Shown piece by piece: positions 12,037 to 22,386 of a stretch of 64,000 nt of DNA (its first letter is position 1; each line of letters opens with the position of its first letter). Below the pieces are notes generated by a model, which was not told the DNA's origin, made no database searches, and saw only the letters and a program-made list of their open reading frames with translations. Source of the DNA: Microvelia longipes (taxonomy: Eukaryota > Arthropoda > Insecta > Hemiptera > Veliidae); NCBI GenBank assembly GCA_018340805.1, contig JACMZG010001877.1, positions 110,603 to 174,602 on the forward strand. The letters run 5' to 3'. The position numbers and the translations under genes were made by a program.

Positions 12037-12174
12037 AAAATTATAGTAGGATTAAAGTCTTTACTTCTTCACCTTATCAGTATGGAATCCTACACTAATA
12101 ATATTGGAACTTAAAGAAAAGTATTCTTCCTGTTGCCTAAAAACATATATATTTTATATAAACCACTATTTAGG

Positions 12175-12415
12175 GTTCTAAAGTTTTCCTAAACCCAGGT
12201 TGTTCATTTAAGTTTAGGGATCTTTTACGAGTACCTGATACGGCACAGGCTAGGAACCACAGGTTTAACGCCCCTTTCGAAGGATAGCACGTGAAAAAAT
12301 TTTCATCCGTCGCATAAAAATCCTAGTGGCTCTGACCGGTATCGAACCCGGAATGCCTGGATAGCAGGCACACGTGTATTAACCTAACATAACGACGTAT
12401 GTCACAATAACCTGA
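12175..12415 (-). mobile_element. SINE, second tRNA-derived family
   Basis: On the minus strand it starts with a tRNA-like head. A B-box-like gggttcgataccgg lies at 12332-12345, preceded by gtgcctgctatccaggcat in the anticodon-arm position. The body runs through cacgtgctatccttcgaaag, and the 3' end contains gtactcgtaaaagatcccta and cctgggtttaggaaaac. The A box is poorly preserved. A 3' portion of the same family lies at 35100-35206. As a SINE it would be transcribed by RNA polymerase III and mobilised by a LINE; both are family knowledge. Confidence 0.6.
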
Positions 12416-12540
12416 GTACTAAAAACTCTACAAGCAATGCTGTATAGGCTTGAAAAAGACTAGACCTAACCTAGTGACGACTTGGGACTTGTTTTTATTC
12501 CAACTTGACAGATTAGACACGGGTCTAAGTCAAAGCCTTA

Positions 12541-12640
12541 CGGTTTTATTAGCCGAGTGGTTTAAGGCGACTGGTTATATCCTCTCAGCTAAAAGCTATG
12601 CCTGTTTCGACCGTATAGCCGTAAACAAGTTTTTAAATAA
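12541..12640 (+). pseudogene. tRNA-Ser/Leu-like relic
   Basis: The D-arm region is excellent: agccgagtggtttaaggcg at 12551-12569 matches tRNA-Ser/Leu A-box sequences. The anticodon and T arms do not fold well; the T-loop is gtttcgacc without a matching stem. This is a tRNA pseudogene or the head of a SINE. It is not a functional tRNA gene. Confidence 0.4.
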
Positions 12641-12659
12641 GACTAAATAAATTTATTAG

Positions 12660-13393
<734 letters not shown>

Positions 13394-14140
13394 CGTATGT
13401 ACTGAAACCTGTCCATATAATGAAAAATTATTATTATTAGAATGAATTTGCATTATGAATAATTATAATATATCTGTAATATTATCTCTCTAGTGTATAG
13501 ATGAAGTTTTTTCATCGCGCCAGGGGTTTTAAATAAAAATCTTTTGTATTTATAATCCAGAGGTTAAGTAGAACTTGTTGCAGCGTGTTCATTAGAAGAG
13601 TAAAGAATTTTTATCTGACCCAGGCTTGTTTGCTTGAAGAGGCAGTAAAAGCTGGTTTAATCTCTCTTTTGTTACTTTGATGTTGTATTAACAGAAACCC
13701 ACAGTCGAGACTCAAAATGAGCTAAATGAAGACTGGAAATTGAAATGCTCAAAAACATAATTATTCAACAATTCGCCTGAGGGGACGGGAGAAAATTAGA
13801 AAGGAAAATACAGACTGGAAAATATCCATCATTACGACTGCGTTTACATATTTACTAGAATGCACACATTAAATGTTCATATGATATGTTCATGACACAT
13901 TGTACATTGCACACAATATATAGTTTATAGCTCGAGCGAATAGTAGGCATATGCCACACGATTTATGCCTTCTGTATCATACTTTCTCAATGATTATCCT
14001 TTTGATGTAATTAAATGTTTAATGTAAACACAACCTATAGTTGAGCATGTAATAAACTTAATCTAATTGTAATGATTTTGTTTCGATGTATTACGCTTTT
14101 GATTTAATTGATTTTAATTTAATGATTACTTTTTTTATTT
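13394..14140. other. No gene seen
   Basis: Unassigned. The last 40 bases (gattttaatttaatgattac) match the unit of the minisatellite at 15855-15995. Confidence 0.5.
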
Positions 14141-14149
14141 GTTGTTCGG

Positions 14150-14200
14150 ATGACGAAAGTTGAGGGTGGGAGTGAGGGGAATCGGTTCCTGTTGGCTTCT

Positions 14201-14298
<98 letters not shown>

Positions 14299-14480
14299 AA
14301 GTTTCTACACTTTGGTATGGCGAACGATAACTCTTGAAGGCGTTCTTAAATTGAAACGAAACTTTGCAATTCGCGAGATGTTGAGGAGGTTACGAGGCCT
14401 ATTGTTTATAAAAACATTATGACGTCATGAATCAAAGTTAAGACATTATGAAAAAAAAATATTTGAAACTTGAAATGGCT
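14150..14480 (+). repeat. Dispersed repeat with internal TA tract
   Basis: It begins tgttcggatgacgaaagt, then gaatcggttcctgttggctt, a TA tract at 14203-14294, then a unique part including tggtatggcgaacgataac, aattgaaacgaaactttgca and gaggcctattgtttataaaa. The same order occurs inverted at 25790-26190, including the TA tract, so the microsatellite is part of the repeat. The first half alone recurs at 15000-15131. Confidence 0.7.
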
Positions 14481-14999
14481 TTAAAAATACGTAGCCGCTA
14501 CGTTCGCTCCACGGCGTCGGCCTACCGGGCCATTTTGCGGCCCGGGGGACTTCCTGGGGCCGCTTTGCGGCCACATTGTTGTTGTTTTGTATTATGTGTT
14601 GTTTCATTATTGTTCTTGTTACATGGCATTTTGTCATGTAACTAGCGAATTTTCATAGCCTCTGCACACAGCCCCGCTTCTCGGGCCTGATAGACTTTCA
14701 CACAAATTTTATTTTACTAATTGAGATTTATAATACTCTATTATTAATAGTATGCTATAATATTAAAATTAGGAACATTATAAACAAAAATATATTCATG
14801 ATTTTTGTATTTAAATAAAAATAAAGTTTCCGCCACTTAAGATTGTCTGATTGAGCTGAAACCGGTCGCAATCGTTTTAGAATGACTTCGACCACATAAA
14901 GACTACTTCGAGGTTCATCCGCTTTGCCTGCTTAGCTCGGCGTGGTTCAGTGGAAGCCATTTTCGTCCTGTCTCTCTGGGACAGTAGGCTTAGTAGTAG
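14481..14999 (+). repeat. HP repeat, copy A (GC-rich hairpins)
   Basis: The GC-rich 5' part holds hairpins: cgtagccgctacg (14490-14502), an inverted cgggcc...ggcccg pair at about 14526-14544, and ggccgctttgcggcc at about 14558. It is followed by acattgttgttgttttgtat, acatggcattttgtcatgt (a decayed hairpin), an AT-rich middle, and a 3' part gattgagctgaaaccggtcg. It continues through cgtggttcagtggaagcc and ctctctgggacagtaggctt. Related copies are at 24880-25615 (+) and 15551-15850 (-). Class unknown. Confidence 0.7.
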
Positions 15000-15054
15000 T
15001 GAGCGGAATCGGTTCCTATTGGCTTCCTGATAACAAAAAAATAAGTCCGAAAAA

Positions 15055-15131
<77 letters not shown>
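15000..15131 (+). repeat. Fragment of TA-tract repeat
   Basis: The block gaatcggttcctattggctt, then gataacaaaaaaataagtcc, leads straight into a TA tract (15058-15131). It matches the start of the repeat at 14150 and the inverted copy at 26090-26160. Confidence 0.75.
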
Positions 15132-15132
<1 letters not shown>

Positions 15133-15135
15133 CCA

Positions 15136-15555
15136 TTTGAATTCTATAATGAGTTTCACTTGAAAATGCTGGACATATTTAACACCATGTATGAAGTGGG
15201 AGAGGTGCCAGAGGCCTTCAGAAAGTCCATAATTTTTCCTATCTTTAAAAAAGGCAGTCTAGACGAGGTTGCTAACTATAGAGGAATATCCTTTCTTGAT
15301 GCAATTTTTAAAATTTTATCAGCTATGATTTTAAACAGGCCAAATAAATGGGTGGAGGACAACAATAAAATCATTGAAAATCAAGCGGGATTCCGGTGAG
15401 GATATTCCACTGTAGATAATATTTTTAATTTATCTAATATCATTGAAATTAAAACAAAAACTAAAGGAGCTAGATTGTATGGTTTTTTTGTACACTTTAA
15501 AGCAGCGTTTGACTATGTTAATCGGTCATGCTTATACAAGAAATGGTATTTTTAT
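15136..15555 (+). pseudogene. LINE reverse-transcriptase fragment
   Basis: Encodes the N-terminal half of a non-LTR reverse transcriptase. In order there are a P-E-A-F-R-K-S block, IFPIFKKG, NYRGIS, a KILSAMILNR block, ENQAGFR, then after a stop GYSTVDNIFNL and FFVHFKAAFDYVNRS. An in-frame TGA at 15397-15399 interrupts the frame right after QAGFR. In motif A the expected catalytic Asp (family form F-V-D-F-K-A-A-F-D) is His, so the copy is dead by sequence. Motif C (YxDD) is absent because the fragment ends where the inverted HP copy begins at 15551. The 5' side begins within the TA tract. The clade is probably in the Jockey/R1 group, by inference. Confidence 0.8.
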
Positions 15556-15850
15556 TTAAAAACAAAAATCATGAATATATTTTTGTTTATAATGCTTGTT
15601 AATTTTAATATTATAGCATACTATTAATAAAAGAGTATTAATAAAATTTAATTTGTAAGAAAGCCTCTCAGGCCCGCGAAGCGGGCCTTTGAGGAGATGC
15701 TGTGAAAATTCGCTAGTTACATGGCAAAATGCTATGTACAAGAACAATAATGAAACAACAAAGCGGCCACAGGGAGGCTCCTGGGCCGCGAAGCGTCCCG
15801 GTGGGCCGACGCTGCGGAGCGGACGAGTCGCGAAGCGCCGAGGTATTTTA
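15551..15850 (-). repeat. HP repeat, copy C, reverse orientation
   Basis: On the minus strand it has the same order as copies A and B: GC-rich hairpin block, acatagcattttgccatgta hairpin, the gcccgcttcgcgggcc hairpin (around 15670-15688 on +), then the AT-rich middle ending near atttttatttaaaaacaaa. The GC-rich block here differs in sequence from A and B but again carries gcttcgc-type hairpins. It lies opposite copy A, enclosing the LINE fragment. Confidence 0.65.
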
Positions 15851-15854
15851 TTTA

Positions 15855-15995
15855 GTGGATTTTGATTTGATGATTACTTTTTTAATTGATTTTGGTTTTA
15901 AGATTACTTTTTTGATTGATATTGATTTGATAATTATCTTTTTTAATTGATTAATTTTAGTTTGTTGATTGATTTTAATTTGATGATTAATTTTT
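15855..15995. repeat. Minisatellite, AT-rich, about 28-bp degenerate unit
   Basis: Repeats of a unit like gattttgatttgatgattac, then tttttaattgatt, about five degenerate copies. One further unit occurs at about 14098-14132, outside the array. Confidence 0.6.
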
Positions 15996-16919
15996 GATAG
16001 GATTATTTTTATTTTAATGGCAAATTAGTAATAGTTTAAAAAAAAATCTCGTTTTATTTAAATAGTTAAGAGATTTTACATTTAAAAATAACTCTTATAT
16101 GATTAAACTTACCCCTTCATAATTATAATAATTATGTTTAATTATGGTTAATTATAAATAAAAATTATAAAATAAAAGTCATAAGCGTAACGACTATGAG
16201 AGGGTATTTAATATTTATGAGTACCAAAACTTTTAATGCTCATAATATTAAGGTTTTCAGAAATGATAATTTTATTTATTATAATTTTATTTGACAAATT
16301 AGTAAAAGGTAAACGTTTGAAGAATAAGTAAATATATGACAAAGATTTGGTTTAAGTCGACAATTTGGTTTAATTTAAATATTTGTAGATAAAAGTCTTT
16401 AGTATATTTCTCTTTGAACACAAAATATTTTACAATTAATGGCTTTAAATATTAATAAAATGAGCAATACTATGAACTGATTATTCTTATAGAAATATAA
16501 GAAATACTAAGTTTGAAAAAAAGAATACTATAACTAATATTAAAGAGTAACTTCTCTTTATTTAATACCAAATAATGTTTGATAAATTGGTGAATGACAA
16601 ACTTCATCTGGGTTATTAATTTTCTCAGTCTTTTCATTATTTACTTTCATTATTTAGTTTATTTACTTTAAGTTAAGTGCTATGAAAAGTTTTTACTAAT
16701 AGAAAAGTTATAAAACATTATCCAGTAAAATCTTAGTTTTAAGTTTTCATTGTCATAGTCTGGCCGAAATGTTCTTTTTACTTATTAAGTAAGAAACTTT
16801 TTACAATAGTTTTAACTTTATTACTTAGACTTACGTCATTTAATCTTATGTAAATTACTTGGAGAAAAGTAATTTTGCAAGTTTGAGAAGTTTAAAGATT
16901 ATTAAAGACATACATAATA
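15996..16919. other. No gene seen
   Basis: AT-rich, unassigned, up to the edge of the satellite array. Confidence 0.55.
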
Positions 16920-17464
16920 GACATTCCTGTAAGGACATTATAGTACTTTAATTAGCTCATACCTCAATACAGAACATTACCTAGTCTAGTATTAGACATT
17001 ACCTTTAAGGACATTATAGTACTTTAATTAGCTCATACCTCGATACAGAACATTACCTAGTCTAGTATTAGACATTACCTGTAAGGACATTGTAGTACTT
17101 TAATTAGCTCATACCTCAATACAGAACATTACCTAGTCTAGTATTAGACATTACCTGTAAGGACATTGTAGTACTTTAATTAGCTCATACCTCAATACAG
17201 AACATTACCTAGTCTAGTATTAGACATTACCTGTAAGGACATTGTAGTACTTTAATTAGCTCATACCTCAATACAGAACATTACCTAGTCTAGTATTAGA
17301 CATTACCTTTAAGGACATTATAGTACTTTAATTAGCTCATACCTCAATACAGAACATTACCTAGTCCAGTATTAGACATTACCTATTAGAACATTATAGT
17401 ACTTTAATTAGCTCATACCTCAATACAGAACAATCAGTATTGTACCTAGTCTAGTGTTAGACAT
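16920..17464. repeat. 76-bp satellite array, left block
   Basis: Seven units with starts spaced 76 bp apart (aagg at 16931, 17007, 17083, 17159, 17235, 17311, then a variant at 17387). The unit contains tagtactttaattagctcat, acctcaatacagaacattac and ctagtctagtattagacat. Units 3 to 5 are near-identical and look recently expanded; the last unit carries a small insertion (caatcagtattg). The array is cut by the LTR element and resumes at 21593. Confidence 0.9.
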
Positions 17465-17626
17465 TATTATGTCTTTTGTTTATTATTTATCATTTAATGT
17501 CATCTGCTTGTGTTGTCATGGTAATAATTTTGTTATTACTTTAAAAATTTAAAAAAATACAGTTAGTTCTTGTTATACCATTAACGAAGACGTTTTTATT
17601 TACTTTAATGTAATTAATACATAATA
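17465..17626 (+). repeat. 5' LTR
   Basis: 162 bp, starting tattatgt and ending acataata, a perfect 8-bp terminal inverted repeat. The canonical TG...CA is found three to five bases inside these ends. The boundaries are set by where identity with the 3' LTR stops on both sides and by the gacat duplication. Contains ttgttataccattaacgaag. Confidence 0.9.
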
Positions 17627-17630
17627 AATC

Positions 17631-17643
17631 TGGCGACGAGGAT
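17631..17643 (+). promoter_or_regulatory. Primer-binding site, tRNA-Ser type
   Basis: tggcgacgaggat starts four bases after the LTR end. Its complement ends CCTCGTC-G-CCA, which is the 3' acceptor strand of tRNA-Ser with its G discriminator and CCA. The mag element of silkworm is, as I recall, primed by tRNA-Ser, which supports the clade assignment. Confidence 0.75.
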
Positions 17644-17657
17644 TAAAACTTCGCATC

Positions 17658-18167
17658 ATGGAACAACAATAAATCAATATGTTACCGAATTGAAAGAACT
17701 GACCAAACCATGTCAGTTCAAGGCTAAATGTGAACAGCAAGATTGCTCTGTTTCTATGATGAACCAACTCTTAAGAGCTCAGTTTATACGGGGACTACTT
17801 GATATAGACATACGTCAAGCTATTTTGCAGTGTGCAGAAATAGAATTTGAAATGCTCAGGAACTAGCGCTAGCTATCGAGAGCTCTAAATTACAGAACTC
17901 AGAAACATTCAATTAGAACCCAAGTACAAGTAGAGATGTTTATAAGCTCTACCAAAATTCGAGATCTCGATCTAGGTCTAACTCTTCTCGTGCTACTTCT
18001 TGGACAACACAAAACAGCCCTCAGCAATCGCCTAATTTGATTAGAAAATTAGGGTTGCACGGTCTCTGCATACACTGCGGCCGGACTTCTCATCGTACTA
18101 CAGACTGTCAAGTAAAGGACAAGCTGTACTGCTCTAGCTGTTCAAAACGCCGACATGTGACAAAGTA
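17658..18167 (+). pseudogene. gag remnant with CCHC knuckles
   Basis: The start ATG at 17658 meets a stop after four codons. A different frame (from 17675) then gives about 63 codons of Gag C-terminal core, including a QYVTELKEL block, LLRAQFIRGL and DIRQAIL, before TAG at 17864. The frame then shifts, through an EL-A-L-A-I-E-S-S block and an Arg/Ser-rich linker, to a first zinc knuckle CIHCGRTSHRTTDC (C-x2-C-x4-H-x4-C, from 18067). A second knuckle, CSSCSKRRH, lacks its last Cys in frame. A frameshift at about 18165 puts that Cys into the pol frame. The Gag N-terminal half is deleted. Confidence 0.8.
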
Positions 18168-20265
18168 TGTATCACAACTCTTAAAAAACAACTTAGTCGA
18201 AATGTGCGGAACATAGACCATGACTCCGACTCAGATACACCATCAGTCACTTCTGACAACGAAATTCATAATGTTATTGACATTTTTACAGAATCAATTA
18301 CACATAAGTATGAACCCAAAATGATGATAGAAGTACAATTAAAGATGAAAAACTTTTCTTTTGAATGTGATACGGGTAGTCCTATAACTATTATTGGTAA
18401 GACAGATTTTGATAAGTTACAACTCAATACACCGTTAGAGCCAACTCCATTACAACTCAGATCGTACACAGGGCACATTTTTAAACCATTAGGATACATA
18501 AAAGTCCCTATAACATTTAAGAATACACACATTACAGGAGACTTATACGTAGTACCTACAAATAGTAGTCCTATTATGGGCCGTAATTGGATAAGAGCGT
18601 TGAACATAAATATACAAGACATTTCACACATTAAGAAAACAAACATACAAAAATCAAACACACAATCCACACATGCATCGTCATCAATTGAGCAAGTAAT
18701 AAATGAATATGAAGATGTGTTTACACCAAAAGTTGGGAAGCTACCTGATTATCTCGGATCGTTACGTCTAAAGCAGGATGCGAAACCAGTTTATATCAAA
18801 CCTAGGTCAGTCCCCTATGCATTAATTGAGAAAGTGGAGGAAGAACTCGATCGCCTAGAAGCTGAAAAAATAATTGAAAAGACTGATCAAGCAGAATGGG
18901 GGACTCCACTAGTAATAGTTCCAAAGAGTGATGGGAAATCGGTCCGCATTTGTGCCGATTACAAAACAACAGTTAACCCGCAACTTCATGATAATCGTTA
19001 CCCAATACCAAACATAGACGACATTTTTCCTAAAATGAGAAACGGAAAATTCTTTTGTACTTTAGATGTATATAAGGCCTACTTACACTTACAGATGGAT
19101 GAAGACAGCTCAAAAATAAAAGCCATATCGACACATTGAGGGTCATACCTAACTAAGAGACTATTTTTTGGTATTAAAACAGCACCAAATGAATTTCATC
19201 GGGTGATAGATCAGGTATTGGCAGGATTAGATGGTGTTGCCGCATACTTCGATGATATTATCGTGCAAGGTTCTACTAGAGAAGAGTGTATGAGACGATT
19301 ACTACAAGTACTACAGCAATTAAGAAAACCCGATTTACATCTCAATAAAAACAAATGTAAATTTTTCCAGAAAAAAATAAAATATGTCGGACATATTATC
19401 TCAGAACATGGACTTGAAAAAGACGAAAGTAAGGTAAAAGCTGTACTCAAGGCACCTCAACCTCAAAATTCAGATCAAGTTAAACAGTTTCTTGGACTCG
19501 TTCTATATTACTCAAAATTTCTACCTGCGGCGTCTACATGGCTACACCCCTTAAACAAACTTTTACGGAAAGAAACGTATACGTGGTCAAATATGTGTGA
19601 GAAAGCATTCCAAAAAGCTAAAACAGAAATTGCAAGTAACAGATTACTAATGCCATTCACACCAGAGCTACCAGTTACTCTTGCAACAGACGCTAGTCCT
19701 TATGGAGTATCAGGAGTTCTATCACATAAGTTACCTAATGGCGATGAACGACCCATTGCTTTTGCGCCTAGATCCTTGACTAAAGCAGAACAAAATTACA
19801 GCCAACTTGACAGGGAAGCTCTCGCCATATACTGGTCATTCAAAAAGTTTTTTCAATTTATTTATGGCAGAAAATTTACTCTTATCGTTGATAACAATCC
19901 CCTGTCCATGATATTTAATCCTAGCAAACAACTACCGGTCTTATCTGCAGGAAGAATGCTACGCTATGCTCAATTCATGTCTGGATTTGATTACACAATA
20001 CAACATCGCAAATCTCATGAACATCAAAATGCTGATTATTTTTCTAGAAATCCATTAAATATTAACAATAACACGTACACTTATAATGATGAGGATTACA
20101 TTTTTCTAAAAGCACAAATAAATCATATTACCACAGACACAATAACATATAGACAAATAAAATTAGAAACAAGTTAGGACGCTAACTTATCAGACTTAAA
20201 ACAAAAGTTACTAGATGGGACATTACGTGACCCTGAATGGACTTTACAAGACAGTATCATTTTTC
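18168..20265 (+). pseudogene. pol: protease, reverse transcriptase and RNase H, two stops
   Basis: One frame runs from 18168, broken by TGA at 19137-19139 and TAG at 20175-20177. The protease active site is FECDTGSP (catalytic DTG at 18369). The reverse transcriptase starts about 18770, with motif A as LDVYKAYLHLQM and motif C as YFDD at 19245-19256. The TGA falls between these, in the position family members fill with Lys or Arg before GxY, consistent with a C-to-T change in an Arg codon. RNase H shows TDASPYG (Asp at 19689), DREAL and VDNNPL, where the family usually has TDHKPL. Length and order are as expected for Ty3/gypsy. A frameshift near 20265 moves the rest into another frame. As transcribed it could not make a full polyprotein. 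Confidence 0.9.
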
Positions 20266-21324
20266 GAAGTCACCCGAGTAGTGATTCTACGCATACTACA
20301 ACCAGCAATGTTGAAAGAACTTCATTCCACCCATACCGGAATAGTGAAAATGAAAGCTATCGCAAGAAGGCACTGCTACTGGAAGGGCATCGACAGTGAT
20401 ATAGAGGATCTAGTAAAAAGTTGCTCAGCATGTAGTAAAGTGCAAAGAAATTCAACTAAAGCTCCTCTTCATCAATGGGAACCTCCAAGCAAAAACTGGC
20501 AGTTAGATCACCAGTTTCTTCTGATTGTTGACGCTAAATCTAAATGGCCAGAAATTTTTTGCATGAAACAATCACCAACATCCATTTTATCTATTCGGTA
20601 CTTGAAGGAAACATTTAGCAGACTTGGTTTACCAGAAATACTAGTAAGTGACAATGCTTCAATTTTTAAATCCGAAGAATTTAAGCAATTTTGCTATGAA
20701 CACGGAATACAGCATAAGACAATAGCACCAGGACACCCTGCAACCAACGGTCAGGCTGAACGTTTTGTTCAAACACTAAGGCAGAAATTGAAAACAATGT
20801 CATTAGAACCAGGCACGTTACAAGAGAAATTCCAACAAATTTTATTTAAATACAGAACCACTCCTCTAGAGGACAACAAAACACCTGCAGAACATCTTTA
20901 TGGACACAACTTACGAACTAAACTTGACTTAATCCAGCCTCCTGACACTAAACCCTCAGATGTACGACCTTCAAGCTTTAACAAATCATTTAAAGTGGGG
21001 GAGAGAATTATGTCCCGAAACTATGCAGGATCTTCAAAGTGGCAGTTTGGTGTTATACTCAAAAAATTAGGTAACCTGCATTATATTGTTCAACTAGACA
21101 GTGGTTACCAGCTAAAAAGACACTATAACCAACTGCGAAGTTGCAGGGTTAGCCAGAAAACAGAAAACCCGAATATTGGTACGAAAAAAGTACATTTTAA
21201 TCCCACAGTCACGTACCATGAACTTGAAACGCAATTGCGTAGACCAACTGACCAGTGTGACACCTCCCCAGAAAGTCCGTCTACTCCATCACCTAGACAT
21301 CAGGTCCATCAACCTGGGAGATAG
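20215..21324 (+). pseudogene. pol: integrase with a deletion at the first catalytic Asp
   Basis: The true reading enters this frame at about 20265 (VVILRILQPAMLKEL). The HHCC zinc domain is H37, H40, C70 and C73. The core shows LVSDNASIF (second Asp at 20650) and NGQAERFVQTL (Glu at 20758), but at 20506-20515 the sequence jumps from WQLDHQ to FLLIVDAKSKW. The family has about ten further residues there, including the first Asp of the DDE triad. So integrase is inactive by deletion. The C-terminal part has a KVGERIMSRNY block and a WQFGVILKKLGNLHYIV block, resembling the GPY/F module. The frame ends about 105 bp before the 3' LTR. Confidence 0.88.
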
Positions 21325-21430
21325 GTGCAGAATGAACTCCAGGGATTAAGGCCCTCTACTAGAATCAGAAGACCTCCTGAGAGACTGATGTACTACCACT
21401 AGTTGAATCTCAACTAAGTGCCGGAGAATC

Positions 21431-21592
21431 TATTATGTCTTTTGTTTATTATTTATCATTTAATGTCATCTGCTTGTGTTTGTCATGGTAATAATTTGTT
21501 ATGACTTTAAAAATATAAAAAAATACAGTTAGTTCTTGTTATACCATTAATGAAGACGTTTTTATTTACTTTAATGCAATTAATACATAATA
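21431..21592 (+). repeat. 3' LTR
   Basis: 162 bp, matching the 5' LTR with a few substitutions and compensating one-base indels. It ends acataata and is followed by the second gacat. No good polypurine tract is visible before it; the preceding bases are ccggagaatc. Confidence 0.9.
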
Positions 21593-22140
21593 GACATTCC
21601 TGTAAGGACATTATAGTACTTTAATTAGCTCATACCTCAATACAGAACATTACCTAGTCTAGTATTAGACATTACCTTTAAGGACATTATAGTACTTTAA
21701 TTAGCTCATACCTCGATACAGAACATTACCTAGTCCAGTATTAGACCTTACCTATTAGGACATTATAGTACTTTAATTAGCTCATACCTCAATACAGAAC
21801 ATTACCTAGTCTAGTATAAGACATTACCTGTAAGGACATTGTAATAATAATAATGCCCGTTTAGAGCTTTGCGGCTCATCAGGGATAACCCCTGCGGGAA
21901 CCACCTCGGGTGGTAGTAGCAACCTTTACGCTCAATGTAAATTCTAAAGTTGGCGATAATATATCTAAACAATAATCTTTTATAAACTGAGAGTAACCTG
22001 AGATGCGAACCCCAGACCTCCGTGGGTGTCAAAGGTCAGTGTAAAGACTAACACCTTAACGACCTCGGCCACGGAAGCGGCTCCTGTAAGGACATTATAG
22101 TACTTTAATTACCTCATCCTCAATACAGAATATTTCACTT
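21593..22140. repeat. 76-bp satellite array, right block
   Basis: Continuation of the array at 16920: four units, the last split by the SINE at 21841-22082. The first units carry the same private variants as units 1 and 2 of the left block (gacattcctg, and cctcgata in the second). Later units resemble left units 6 and 7. This implies a higher-order arrangement before the LTR element inserted. Identity fades after about 22130. Confidence 0.85.
21841..22082 (-). mobile_element. tRNA-derived SINE, full length, 14-bp TSD
   Basis: On the minus strand it starts at 22082 with a tRNA-Ser/Leu-like head. The A box tggccgaggtcg is at 22060-22071 and the B-box-like ggttcgcatctc is at 22000-22011. A body follows, and it ends with a conserved 3' part (gggttatccctgatgagccg) and an att-repeat tail. 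The flanks cctgtaaggacatt at 21827-21840 and 22083-22096 are a perfect 14-bp target-site duplication, so it jumped into the satellite by LINE-type target-primed insertion. Two relatives are at 22178 and 30712. Confidence 0.92.
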
Positions 22141-22177
22141 TTCTAAAATTTCTAAATTTCACAAGTCGAAAAAAAGT

Positions 22178-22386
22178 AAAATGCCTGTTTTAGGGGCTTT
22201 TGGCCCATCAGAGTATCCATCTCAGGTGGGTTGCATCTACTATCCTCTAAGAATTAATTAAAAGTTGTCGAAATATTTTAAATACAAATACTATTCGTAT
22301 AATCTCAGAGCATAGCCCGGGCTACGAACTCCGGACCTCCGGTGCCGAAATCGAGTGCTTAAAAGATCACGGCCACAGAGGCAGAT
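22178..22386 (-). mobile_element. Same SINE family, diverged copy
   Basis: Minus-strand head at 22385 (ctctgtggccgtgatctttt), B-box-like gagttcgtagcccgg, and the same 3' part near aatgcctgttttaggggctt. It is more diverged than the copy 100 bp upstream and no target-site duplication is evident. Confidence 0.7.

Larger units (their letters stand above)
9384..12087. repeat. Interval bounded by about 50-bp inverted repeats
   Basis: A segment at 9384-9436, read on the minus strand, contains attaaagtctttacttcttc. The same block occurs in + orientation at about 12052-12071 (gattaaagtctttacttctt), with flanking matches over about 50 bp and roughly 85% identity. The interval holds the LINE fragment below. 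The right copy is preceded by cctgaagatggggtaactcc at about 11996, a retroelement-end-like motif. It could be one old element 2.7 kb long or two separate insertions of the same 3' end. Confidence 0.4.
17465..21592 (+). mobile_element. Mag-like Ty3/gypsy LTR retrotransposon, 4,128 bp, inactive
   Basis: The element has two 162-bp LTRs, a tRNA-Ser-type primer-binding site, gag remnants and a pol in the order protease, reverse transcriptase, RNase H, integrase, which defines Ty3/gypsy. It is flanked by the 5-bp duplication gacat (17460-17464 and 21593-21597). Priming by tRNA-Ser, CCHC knuckles in Gag and short LTRs fit the Mag clade, an assignment by inference. No env-like frame follows pol. Lesions: most of gag is missing; there are stops at 17864, 17914, 19137 and 20175, frameshifts near 17850, 18165 and 20265, and a deletion in the integrase. 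LTR divergence is low, roughly half a dozen differences, so the insertion is fairly young compared with the decay in pol. That suggests the element moved with proteins from another copy, or that pol decayed before this insertion. Confidence 0.93.

Noticed and set aside
12541..12640. Functional tRNA-Ser or tRNA-Leu gene
   Set aside because: Only the D-arm fits. The acceptor, anticodon and T stems do not pair.
16920..17464. CRISPR-like array
   Set aside because: The 76-bp units are contiguous, with no unique spacers, and the genome is eukaryotic.
18266..18670. 134-codon minus-strand open frame
   Set aside because: Antisense shadow of the protease and reverse-transcriptase frame.
17465..21592. 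Endogenous retrovirus (errantivirus) with env
   Set aside because: No env-like frame lies between integrase and the 3' LTR. The gap is only about 105 bp.
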